This document shows positions 1 to 7,487 of a stretch of 64,000 nt of DNA, one piece after another. Positions within the stretch are counted from its first letter, which is position 1. Each line of letters begins with the position of its first letter. Source of the DNA: Bosea sp. OAE506 (GTDB lineage Bacteria > Pseudomonadota > Alphaproteobacteria > Rhizobiales > Beijerinckiaceae). A program made the position numbers and the translations under genes. The notes under the pieces are model-generated. The model did not search any database, was not told the origin of the DNA, and saw only the letters and a list, made by a program, of their open reading frames with translations. The stretch is from NCBI RefSeq assembly GCF_040546595.1, contig NZ_JBEPOB010000001.1, positions 1,241,001 through 1,305,000 on the forward strand, read 5' to 3'.

Positions 1-17
1 ATCGCCGGCCTGGCCCC

Positions 18-971
18 TCAGAGATTGCGGCCGATGGCGAGAAACTTCTCGGCGCGGCGCTCGACGAGTTCGTCCTGGGACAGCCCCGCCATCTCCTGCA
101 GGGCCGAGGCGAGCGCATCGCCGGCACGGCCGATCACGGCCTCGCGGTCGCGATGGGCGCCGCCGGTCGGCTCGCTGACGATCCGGTCGATGATGCCGAA
201 TTTCAGCAGGTCCTGCGCAGTGATCTTCATGCCGGTGGCGGCGTCCTGGGCGCGCGCGGTGTCGCGCCAAAGGATCGAGGCCGCGCCTTCCGGCGAGATC
301 ACCGAGTAGATCGCATGTTCCAGCATCATCACGCGGCTGGCGGCCGCGATCGCGATGGCGCCGCCCGAGCCGCCCTCGCCGATGACGAGCGCGATGCTGG
401 GCGTGCGCAGGCCAAGCCAGGTCTCCGTGGAGCGGGCGATGGCCTCGGCCTGGCCGCGTTCCTCCGCCTCGATGCCCGGATAGGCGCCGGCCGTGTCGAC
501 GAAGCTCAGCACCGGGAGGCCAAAGCGGTCGGCCAGCTCGACCAGGCGCACCGCCTTGCGATAGCCCTCGGGCTTGGCCATGCCGAAATTGTGCCGGATG
601 CGGGTCTCGGTCGAATCACCCTTCTCCTGCCCGATGACGCAGACGGGCTCGCCCCGGAAGCGGCCGAAGCCGCCGACGATGGCCTCGTCCTCGCCAAAGG
701 CGCGGTCACCGGCGAGAGGCGTGAACTCCTCGATCAGCGCGGCGCAGTAATCCTTGAAATGCGGGCGCTGCGGATGGCGGGCAACCAGCGTCTTCTGCCA
801 GGGCGTCAGCGCGGCATAGAGTTCCTTCAGCGCCTGGCCGGCCTTGGCGTCGAGCCGGCCGATCTCGTCAGCCAGCGCGTAGCCTTCGCCCTTGGCCTGG
901 AGAACCCGCAATTCGTCGGCCTTCGCCTCCAGTTCGGCGACCGGTTTTTCGAAATCGAGATAGCTTCGCAT
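18..971 (-). CDS. accA: Acetyl-CoA carboxylase carboxyltransferase subunit alpha
   Basis: AccA, 317 residues, pairs with AccD to move the carboxyl group from biotin to acetyl-CoA, giving malonyl-CoA for fatty acid synthesis in the cytoplasm. The family N-terminus MRSYLDFEKPVAELE sets the start at 971; an in-frame start 42 bases upstream would add an unusual leader. The crotonase-type core is clear: EKGDSTETRIRHNFGMAKPEG, then FVDTAGAYPG and IGEGGSGGAIA, which line the CoA and carboxybiotin site. Length is normal for the family. It stands alone here, facing the same way as the methyltransferase upstream of it. Assignment is firm. Confidence 0.97.
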   Translation of the reverse strand: MRSYLDFEKPVAELEAKADELRVLQAKGEGYALADEIGRLDAKAGQALKELYAALTPWQKTLVARHPQRPHFKDYCAALIEEFTPLAGDRAFGEDEAIVGGFGRFRGEPVCVIGQEKGDSTETRIRHNFGMAKPEGYRKAVRLVELADRFGLPVLSFVDTAGAYPGIEAEERGQAEAIARSTETWLGLRTPSIALVIGEGGSGGAIAIAAASRVMMLEHAIYSVISPEGAASILWRDTARAQDAATGMKITAQDLLKFGIIDRIVSEPTGGAHRDREAVIGRAGDALASALQEMAGLSQDELVERRAEKFLAIGRNL

Positions 972-1077
972 CGTGGTCCAGTTCAGGTTCCGCGCCGGGA
1001 GGTCCCTGCGCATCGAGCGTCATGCGGAACCGGGCTCGCGAAAAGCGGCGGACCTTGGTCGCGCGGCGGGTTCTTTG

Positions 1078-1845
1078 TCAACCCGGCGGGAGGCGGTCCG
1101 GATCCCTGCCGATGCGCGGGGCCGGGGTGGGCTGCGGCAGCAGGATCGGGCGGAAGGCGAAGCTGCGCCGCGTCGCCCGCAGCGGCACGCGGCGATAGAC
1201 CTGCTTGGTCGCGTCGATGACGTGGACGCCCGCGAAGGGCAGCGCGAGGCTCGCGCCGAGACGCTCCCAGGCGGCTGCCGAGCGCATCAGGAGCCGCCGG
1301 CGCAAGGGCGGAACATAAAGCGCCTCGCGCCAGCCCTCGGGCGAAAACTCGGCCGAGCGCATCAGCGCTTCGATCTGGGAGCGACTGAAGGGACGTCCCT
1401 GGCCGAAGGGTGTGCCGTCCATGCGCGCCCAGAGCCCGCGCCGGTTGGGCACGACGAGCATCAGCCGACCGCCCGGCGACAGCACGCGGCCGACCTCCTC
1501 GATCAGGTCGTCGGGGCTTTCGGTCTCCTCCAGCGCATGGACGAGCACGACACGGTCGATCGAGGCCGTGGGCAGCGGCAGCAGCGTCGGCTCGACCAGA
1601 GCGGAGGCCGAGAGGCCCTGATGGGGCCAGTTCACCACGCCCTGCGCCGCCGGCATGAAGGCGATCACCCGCTCGGCATCCATGCCGAGCACCGAGAGAT
1701 AGGGGGTGGCGTAGCCCAGCCCGAGCACGCGCTGGCGGGTGCAGTCGGGCCAGAAGCGCAGCATGGCCGTGCCGATGAAGCGCCGCGCGACATGGCCGAG
1801 CGGGCTGGCGTAGAAGCTGCGCAGATCGGCGACGTCGAGCGGCAT
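1078..1845 (-). CDS. Class I SAM-dependent methyltransferase-like protein
   Basis: A 255-residue protein with a methyltransferase fold: a degenerate motif I (VLGLGYATPYL), an acidic strand near LVHALEETESPDDL and a late motif RVLSPGGRLMLVVPNR. It starts at MPLDVADLRSFY (1845). Motif I lacks the usual GxGxG spacing, so SAM binding may be weakened. The C-terminal third is basic and proline-rich. It is divergent from gloB, an arrangement I recall from other alphaproteobacteria, but I know of no defined substrate. Fold-level call fairly sure; reaction unknown. Confidence 0.75.
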   Translation of the reverse strand: MPLDVADLRSFYASPLGHVARRFIGTAMLRFWPDCTRQRVLGLGYATPYLSVLGMDAERVIAFMPAAQGVVNWPHQGLSASALVEPTLLPLPTASIDRVVLVHALEETESPDDLIEEVGRVLSPGGRLMLVVPNRRGLWARMDGTPFGQGRPFSRSQIEALMRSAEFSPEGWREALYVPPLRRRLLMRSAAAWERLGASLALPFAGVHVIDATKQVYRRVPLRATRRSFAFRPILLPQPTPAPRIGRDPDRLPPG

Positions 1846-1973
1846 GCGTCGCTGAGATGTGATGTCGCCGCGGGCTCCGCAAGGGCAGGGATGCCGCCGC
1901 GCGTGCCGGCGGGCTGGTGCCGGGCGGCGGCATTGGGTATGCGCGACAGGCAAACGGCTTTCCGGAGGCCCCG

Positions 1974-2738
1974 ATGGCACTCGATCTCCACGTCTTCCGC
2001 ACGCTCGGCGACAATGCCGGGGCGCTGCTCCACGACCCCGCCAGCGGCACTTGTGCCGCCATCGACGTGCCCGACGCCGGCCAGGTGATGGCGGCAGCCC
2101 AGGCGAAGGGCTGGACGATCAGCGAGATCTTCGTCACCCACGCCCATGCCGACCACACGCAAGGCGTCGCCGCCGTCAAGCAGGCGACCGGCGCGAAGGT
2201 CTGCGGCCCGGCCGATGCCGCCGGCCAGGCGCCGCTCGACCGCATCCTGTCCGAGGGTGATGCGGTGTCCTTCGGCGGAGTGAGCTTCGAGATCTGGCAT
2301 ACGCCGGGCCATTCGGACGGGCATCTGAGCTTCGTCTCTCGCGGCGAGAAGCTCGCCTTCGTCGGCGATGTGGTCTTCCTGATGGGCTGCGGGCGCGTCC
2401 AGCCGGGCCAGATGGCGGCGATGTGGACTTCGCTGTCGCGGCTGATGGCCCTTCCGGGCGACATCCGCCTGCTCGCCGGCCATGACTACACGCTGTCCAA
2501 TGCGCGCTTCGCCGCGGCGATGGAACCCGCCAATGCGGCGCTGGCCGCAAGGCTGGCCGAAGCCGAGGCGTCCAAGGCGGAAGGCCGGTTCTGGGCCCTG
2601 ACGACGGTGGCCGAGGAAGCCGCGACCAACCCGTTCTTCCGCGCCGGCGAGGGTTCGCTGGCGGCCGCGGTCGGGCTCGTGGGCGCGCCGGCGGGCGAGG
2701 TCTTCGCCGCGCTGCGCGAAGCCAAGAACCGGTTCTGA
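1974..2738 (+). CDS. gloB: Hydroxyacylglutathione hydrolase-like metallo-beta-lactamase protein (glyoxalase II)
   Basis: A 254-residue metallo-beta-lactamase-fold thiolesterase, expected to cleave S-D-lactoylglutathione to lactate and glutathione in methylglyoxal detoxification. Metal ligands are visible as H56-A-H58-A-D60-H61, then H113 (TPGHSDGH), D132 (FVGDVVF) and H170 (LAGHDYT). The C-terminal part carries LTTVAEEAATNPFFR, typical of the HAGH C-terminal domain that binds glutathione. The start at 1974 has a GGAGG site 6 bases upstream. Two small genes follow at short spacing. ETHE1-type sulfur dioxygenase is the main alternative, but the C-terminal domain favours GloB. Confidence 0.85.
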   Translation: MALDLHVFRTLGDNAGALLHDPASGTCAAIDVPDAGQVMAAAQAKGWTISEIFVTHAHADHTQGVAAVKQATGAKVCGPADAAGQAPLDRILSEGDAVSFGGVSFEIWHTPGHSDGHLSFVSRGEKLAFVGDVVFLMGCGRVQPGQMAAMWTSLSRLMALPGDIRLLAGHDYTLSNARFAAAMEPANAALAARLAEAEASKAEGRFWALTTVAEEAATNPFFRAGEGSLAAAVGLVGAPAGEVFAALREAKNRF

Positions 2739-2751
2739 AGGGGCGTCCCGC

Positions 2752-3210
2752 ATGACACTCAACGGCCTGACCGCAGCGGAAGTGATCCGCCTGCTCGAGC
2801 TGAAGCCTCATCCCGAGGGTGGACACTACCGCGAGACCTTCCGGGACCCGAAGGAGATCGACGGCCGCAGCGTCGGCACCGCGATCTACTATCTGCTCGA
2901 TACGGGCGAGACTTCCGAGTGGCATCGCTGCGACGCGGCCGAAATCTGGCACCACTATGCCGGTGCACCGCTGGTGATCAGCGTCTCGCCCAACGGGCAC
3001 GACGCCTCGGCCCATCATCTCGGCAGCGATCTCGCCGCCGGACAGCGGCCGCAATTCGTGGTGCCGGCGGGCTGGTGGCAGAGCGCGACCTCGCTCGGCG
3101 CCTGGACGCTGGTCGGCTGCACCGTGTCGCCGGGGTTTTCCTTCGACGGTTTCGAGATGGCGCCGCCCGGCTGGCGGCCGACCCCGCGTCAATCCGGAGG
3201 AGCCGCGTGA
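2752..3210 (+). CDS. Cupin_5 / DUF985 family protein
   Basis: A 152-residue single-domain cupin of the DUF985 type. Family hallmarks are LELKPHPEGGHYRETF near the start, IYYLLDTGETSEWHR in the middle and FVVPAGWWQSA before the last strand. Cupin-type histidines are present (H36-like in PEGGHY, WHR, IWHHY). Function is not established for the family; a sugar or small-molecule role is often guessed. It lies 13 bases after gloB and its stop overlaps the start of the next gene, so all three are probably one transcript. Confidence 0.85.
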   Translation: MTLNGLTAAEVIRLLELKPHPEGGHYRETFRDPKEIDGRSVGTAIYYLLDTGETSEWHRCDAAEIWHHYAGAPLVISVSPNGHDASAHHLGSDLAAGQRPQFVVPAGWWQSATSLGAWTLVGCTVSPGFSFDGFEMAPPGWRPTPRQSGGAA

Positions 3211-3977
3211 TGGCCGATGCGGTGCCGGAGCTCGACCTCGTGCTCGATTGCGAGCGGCGCATCGTCAATGCCTGGCCTTCGCCGGCGACGCTGCTGATCG
3301 ACGACTGGGTGGTGCGCTTCGCGGGCGGCTATTCCGGACGGGCGAACTCCGCCTCGCCGCTGAAGCCCGGCGCCGAGCTCGACGAGGACACGCTGTCGCT
3401 GATCGAGGAGCTGTTCCGGTCGGACGGGCTGCCGCCCTGCATCCGGCTGACGCCGCTCGTCGGCGAGGCGACGCTGGCGATGGTGCAGGCGCGCGGCTAC
3501 GTCGTGCGCGACGCCTCCTTTGGGCTGATCCGCGCGCTCGACGATGTGAAGGCAGAGATCGAGCCTGACCTGCAGATCGAGGCGCGGCCGAGTGCCGACT
3601 GGATCGCCGGGGTGGCAGCACGGCAGAGCGGCATCAAGGCCGATGCCGGCAAGCTCGCGGCGATCGTCGAGGGCGTGCGGCTGCCGGCGGCCTTCGCGAC
3701 CTGGCTGATCGCGGGCGAGCCGGTGGCCTACGGCATGAGCGTCGCCGAGCGCGGCATGGCCGAGATCGGCAGCGTCGTGGTCGATCCCGCCCATCGCGGC
3801 CAGGGACTCGGCCGGCGCCTGATCGCCGGGCTGATGGGCTGGGGCCGCGCGATGGACTGCCGGCAGGCCTATCTGCAGGTCGACCAGACCAACGCCGTCG
3901 CCAACGGGCTCTACGGCTCGATGGGCTTCCGTCAGCTCTACGCCTATGAGACGCGGGTGCTCGACCTGGCGGCGTGA
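3210..3977 (+). CDS. GNAT family N-acetyltransferase
   Basis: A 255-residue acetyltransferase whose C-terminal half holds the GNAT acetyl-CoA loop: IGSVVVDPAHRGQGLGRRL, followed by helix-strand QAYLQVDQTNAVANGLYGSMGFRQLY. The N-terminal half (about residues 1-120) is less conserved and may be a degenerate second GNAT-like lobe. The ATG at 3210 shares its A with the stop of the cupin gene and has a GGAGG site at 3196-3200; a GTG one codon upstream is possible. Substrate unknown. Confidence 0.85.
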   Translation: MADAVPELDLVLDCERRIVNAWPSPATLLIDDWVVRFAGGYSGRANSASPLKPGAELDEDTLSLIEELFRSDGLPPCIRLTPLVGEATLAMVQARGYVVRDASFGLIRALDDVKAEIEPDLQIEARPSADWIAGVAARQSGIKADAGKLAAIVEGVRLPAAFATWLIAGEPVAYGMSVAERGMAEIGSVVVDPAHRGQGLGRRLIAGLMGWGRAMDCRQAYLQVDQTNAVANGLYGSMGFRQLYAYETRVLDLAA

Positions 3978-3983
3978 ATGAAC

Positions 3984-4087
3984 GTCATTCTCCGGCGAAG
4001 CGAAGCGCAGACCCGAGAATCCCCGGCTCGATGAGGCGCTGGAGACATCTGGTCACGAGATGCTCGGGTCTTCGCCCGAGCATGACG
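3984..4087. repeat. REP/BIME-like palindromic intergenic element, copy 1
   Basis: Two imperfect palindromes in inverted arrangement fill the gap between convergent genes. The right half is ATGCTCGGG (4060-4068), a 6-base loop, then CCCGAGCAT (4075-4083). The left half is a degraded version of the same type (CATTCTCCGGC to ACCCGAGAATC). It shares its layout with the element at 28583-28657. It may also act as a terminator between the GNAT and amidohydrolase genes. Confidence 0.7.
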
Positions 4088-4096
4088 CGATTGCCC

Positions 4097-5332
4097 TCAG
4101 CCCAGGCTGGCGCGCTTCATGAAGGCGCCGCCCTTCATGATCAACGGCATGTGCTTGCCCTGGCGGGTCAGCAGCGAGAGGTCCTTCAGCGGGTCGCCGT
4201 CGACGACGATCAAATCGGCATGGGCGCCGGGCGCGATCGTGCCGATCTTGCCCTCGAGCCTGAGCAGCTTGGCCGCGACATGGGTCGCCGAGGCGATGAC
4301 CTCATGGGCGGGCAGGGCGCGGCCGCGGATGACGAACTCTTCAGACTGATATTTGTGCATCTCGCCGAGCAGGTCTGAGCCATAGGCCATGGCGAGGCCG
4401 GCCTTCTTCATGACCGCGAGCGAGTTCATGCCGGCCGAGCGGACGACATCGACCTTGGCGACCGAATCCGGCGGGAAGCCGAGCTTGGGGCCGTCGGAGA
4501 CCAGCTTGTCGTAGGTCACGAGGGTGGGCACCGCGACGGCGCCCTTGGAGGCGGCGAGCTTGGCCGTCTCGGCTTCGATCAGGTTGCAGTGTTCGAGCGA
4601 GTGGACGCCGGCCTCGACGCAGCGGCGGATCGCCTCGTCGGTATAGACATGGGCGGAGACGTAAGTTCCTGCCATCCGCGCCTCCTCGACGATCGCCTCG
4701 AGCTCGCTGACCGAGAAGCCGAGGAAATGGATCGGGTCGGTCGGCGAGGCGCAGCCGCCATTGGCCATGATCTTGATGAAGTCGGCACCGCCCTTCATCT
4801 CCTCGCGGGCGGCGCGGCGGACCTGGTCGAGCCCGTCGCAGACGCGGCCGAGCGCGCCGAGGCGGTGGCGGGTCAGCGGCGTCGCGGCATCGTCATAGCG
4901 GCCGCGGAAATCGGCATGGCCGCCGGTCTGGCTGAGCGCCTTGCCGGAGATGACCAGCCGCGGCGTCGGAAAATGGCCTTCCTCGGTCGCCTGCTTCAGG
5001 CCGAAATCGGCGCCGCCGACATCGCGCACGGTGGTGAAGCCGCGCATCAGCATCTCGCGCATGATCACGAAGGAGCGGGCGGTGACGAGGGAATCCGGCA
5101 GCTGCGCGTTGCGGCCGAGATCGGCGACGCCAGCGACGACATGGACATGGGCGTCGATCAGGCCCGGCATCAGGGTCTTGCCCTTGAGGTCGACGATTTT
5201 GGCCTTGGCGGAGGAAACGGCCTTGCCGACCTCCCGGATGGTGCCGCCCTCGACGAGGACGCTGACGGGAGCGCCGGCCTCCGGCGCGGTGCCGTCGACG
5301 ATGCGGGCATTGGTGAAGAGCGTGCTGGCCAT
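4097..5332 (-). CDS. Metal-dependent amidohydrolase (imidazolonepropionase / Xaa-Pro dipeptidase-like)
   Basis: A 411-residue amidohydrolase-superfamily enzyme with a TIM barrel and an N- plus C-terminal beta sandwich. Metal site residues are H62 and H64 (LIDAHVHV), probably carboxylated K187 (FIKIMANGG), H228 (VSAHVYT), H248 (HSLEHCN) and D320 (YGSDLLGEMH). The tail APGAHADLIVVDGDPL is the usual return to the sandwich domain. Close relatives hydrolyse aryl-dipeptides or act as prolidases, so an N-acyl or cyclic amide substrate is likely but not fixed. It converges on the GNAT gene across a palindromic repeat. Confidence 0.85.
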   Translation of the reverse strand: MASTLFTNARIVDGTAPEAGAPVSVLVEGGTIREVGKAVSSAKAKIVDLKGKTLMPGLIDAHVHVVAGVADLGRNAQLPDSLVTARSFVIMREMLMRGFTTVRDVGGADFGLKQATEEGHFPTPRLVISGKALSQTGGHADFRGRYDDAATPLTRHRLGALGRVCDGLDQVRRAAREEMKGGADFIKIMANGGCASPTDPIHFLGFSVSELEAIVEEARMAGTYVSAHVYTDEAIRRCVEAGVHSLEHCNLIEAETAKLAASKGAVAVPTLVTYDKLVSDGPKLGFPPDSVAKVDVVRSAGMNSLAVMKKAGLAMAYGSDLLGEMHKYQSEEFVIRGRALPAHEVIASATHVAAKLLRLEGKIGTIAPGAHADLIVVDGDPLKDLSLLTRQGKHMPLIMKGGAFMKRASLG

Positions 5333-5363
5333 GATGTCAGTCTCGACAGGAGGAAGCTGGAAT

Positions 5364-5840
5364 TCAGCGGATGAGGAGGGCGGTGCCCCAGAGGCCGACC
5401 GCGAAGACGGTGTGGCCGACGATGTTCAGGGTCCGCAGCGTGTTGGCATTGGCCCGCTTCGAGGCGGCGATGCCGGCGCCCATGCCGGGCTGGAGGATGA
5501 ACCAGCCGCAGCCGACCGTGGCGAGGCCGACGATCAAGGCCGGCAGGAAGGACGGGTTGCGGACCCAGTTCGCGCCCCAGAAGGCAACGACGATGCCGGC
5601 GAAGAGGATGCCGACCGCGTAATGCGCGATCCAGCCGATCGCGAGCTCGTTGCGGACGGGCTCCGAGCGGGTGATGTCCTCGTGCAGGAAGCGTCCGCGG
5701 GGCAGATGCGCGAACCATCGACCGACCAGGGCCCAGTTCGGCAGGGGAAAGCCGAAGACGCGCCTCAGAAGCATCGCCCAGAGATCGAGCAAGGCCGTGG
5801 CGCCGATGCCGATGAGCACCGTCCTGATCAGCAGATCCAT
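5364..5840 (-). CDS. DUF2938 family membrane protein
   Basis: A 158-residue integral membrane protein with about four hydrophobic segments. The N-terminus (GIGATALLDLWAMLLRRVFG) followed by LPNWALVGRWFAHLPRGRF is characteristic of DUF2938. The start MDLLIRTVLIG at 5840 is preferred because the in-frame sequence upstream is basic, low-complexity and unlike a protein. Its stop lies 31 bases from the amidohydrolase start on the same strand, so the two may be cotranscribed. No biochemical role is known. Confidence 0.82.
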   Translation of the reverse strand: MDLLIRTVLIGIGATALLDLWAMLLRRVFGFPLPNWALVGRWFAHLPRGRFLHEDITRSEPVRNELAIGWIAHYAVGILFAGIVVAFWGANWVRNPSFLPALIVGLATVGCGWFILQPGMGAGIAASKRANANTLRTLNIVGHTVFAVGLWGTALLIR

Positions 5841-6070
5841 TCCGTCATCCCCCCAGCGCGCTGCAGCCCGCGCGTCTCGCGCCGGTTGGCGGCGTCTTTC
5901 TGCAGGGACGTCATGGAGCGGAGAACCGGCCGGCGGGTCAACCGGGCAAGGGGCGCCGAGCGCCGCGGCGGGCGCAGGCAGGCCATGCGCGCCACGCCGT
6001 CCCGCAGGCTGCGGAACCTCGCGACGCCCTCCCGGGTTGCGCCTTGGGACCACAAACGGGGGGTGATGCG

Positions 6071-7219
6071 ATGGGAACTGCCACGGCAGGAGCAGGGCGT
6101 TCGGGCGAGGCGCGGCCGCACGGACCGCATGGGGCGCTGGAGCTGCCGTCCGTCAGCGTCGTCGGCTACAATCTCGAAATCCGCGACGACGACGGCTTCA
6201 TCGGCGACAAGGCGAGTCGGGGGGCCTTCGTCGAGCATCTCGATGCGCTGCGCCGTCATCTGCGCGAGCAGAGCGCCGATCCCTTGCAGGGCGAGACCGC
6301 CGAGATCAGCAAGCGCGATCTCGATGCGTTGTTGAAGGATGGCGATCCGCATGAGGCGGCGCTCGTTCTCAGCGCGATCGAGCGTTTTGCGCAGTCGCTC
6401 GCCTTCGTGATCCGGCGCTTCGTGCGGCTGAAGAGCTGGGCCGAGGTCGAGCGCATCGTCGTCGGCGGGGGCTTTCGCGACAGCCGCGTCGGCGAACTGG
6501 CGATCGGACGCGCCGGCATCATCCTGAGCACGGATGGGCACAGCATCGATCTCGTGCCCGTGAGCCATCACCCCGACGAGGCCGGTCTGGTCGGCAGCGC
6601 GCATCTGGCACCGAAATGGATCTTCGAGGCCTTCGACAGCCTGGTGGCGGTCGATATCGGCGGCTCCAACATCCGTGCCGGCATCGTCGAGCTGCGCCAG
6701 GACAAGGCGCCCGACCTGAGCAAGGCGCGGGTCTCATCCTCAGAACTGTGGCGCCATGCCGATGAGGAGACCAGCCGGGACAAGGCGATCGCGCGGCTTG
6801 GCGAGATGCTCAAGGAGCAGATCAAGCAGGCCAAGAAGGACGGGCTGAGGGTCGCGCCGTTTATCGGCATCGGCTGCCCCGGCCTGATCGAGCCCGACGG
6901 CACGATCGACCGTGGCGCGCAGAACCTGCCCGGAAACTGGGAAAGCAGCCGCTTCAACCTCGTCGACAGCGTGAAAGCGCTGGTGCCGATGATCGGCGAC
7001 CACGAGACCCTCGTGACCATGCACAACGATGCCGTGATCCAGGGCCTGAGCGAAATGCCGGCGATGCAGGATGTCGAGCATTGGGCGGTGCTGACCATCG
7101 GCACCGGGCTCGGCAATGCGAGCTATCACAACCGGGCCAAGCCGCATCGCAACGGCAAGTCCGGCAAGAAAGGCAAGCGCGAGGGCAAGGGCGAGACCGG
7201 CAAGGCGCGCAAGGACTGA
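6071..7219 (+). CDS. ROK-type sugar kinase-like protein with circularly permuted motif order
   Basis: A 382-residue protein with ROK (NagC/glucokinase) motifs in an unusual order. Residues about 100-185 look like the normal C-terminal end of a ROK domain (ERIVVGGGF, then HPDEAGLVGSAHLAP). The phosphate-1 motif LVAVDIGGSNIRAG, normally near residue 5, begins at residue 191. IGIGCPGLIEPDG, MHNDAVIQG and LTIGTGLGNA follow. The ROK zinc motif HxxGCxC is absent, so some family members' metal site is missing. It ends in a Lys/Gly-rich tail (about 355-382). Kinase activity on a hexose is plausible but unproven. Start at 6071 follows GGGGGTGATGCG. Confidence 0.82.
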   Translation: MGTATAGAGRSGEARPHGPHGALELPSVSVVGYNLEIRDDDGFIGDKASRGAFVEHLDALRRHLREQSADPLQGETAEISKRDLDALLKDGDPHEAALVLSAIERFAQSLAFVIRRFVRLKSWAEVERIVVGGGFRDSRVGELAIGRAGIILSTDGHSIDLVPVSHHPDEAGLVGSAHLAPKWIFEAFDSLVAVDIGGSNIRAGIVELRQDKAPDLSKARVSSSELWRHADEETSRDKAIARLGEMLKEQIKQAKKDGLRVAPFIGIGCPGLIEPDGTIDRGAQNLPGNWESSRFNLVDSVKALVPMIGDHETLVTMHNDAVIQGLSEMPAMQDVEHWAVLTIGTGLGNASYHNRAKPHRNGKSGKKGKREGKGETGKARKD

Positions 7220-7487
7220 CGCGGGATATGCCGCTGATCGCGGTCGTCCGCTCGATGCGGTGACGACCTCGCCATGATGATGTCCGGTTTGGCATGGAAG
7301 GAAGCGTCGCCACCCGGCGCTTCCGCCCGGGTGTGCCCTCCATCCGGATGATTGCCGCTTGCCGCTCGACGCTTCTCACCGCCTTCGCCCCGCCGGGGCC
7401 TGTCCTGCCCGCGCTTGCCTTGCGGGCGAAGCTGTGGCGACGGTCGAGCCAGCGTCGAATCATCTTTCCGAACGAGGGCCAACCGTG

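Noticed and set aside
153..2088. Long open frames on the opposite strand of accA and the methyltransferase genes
   Set aside because: Arg/Ala/Gly-rich translations with no motifs; they mirror real genes and are a by-product of high GC content.
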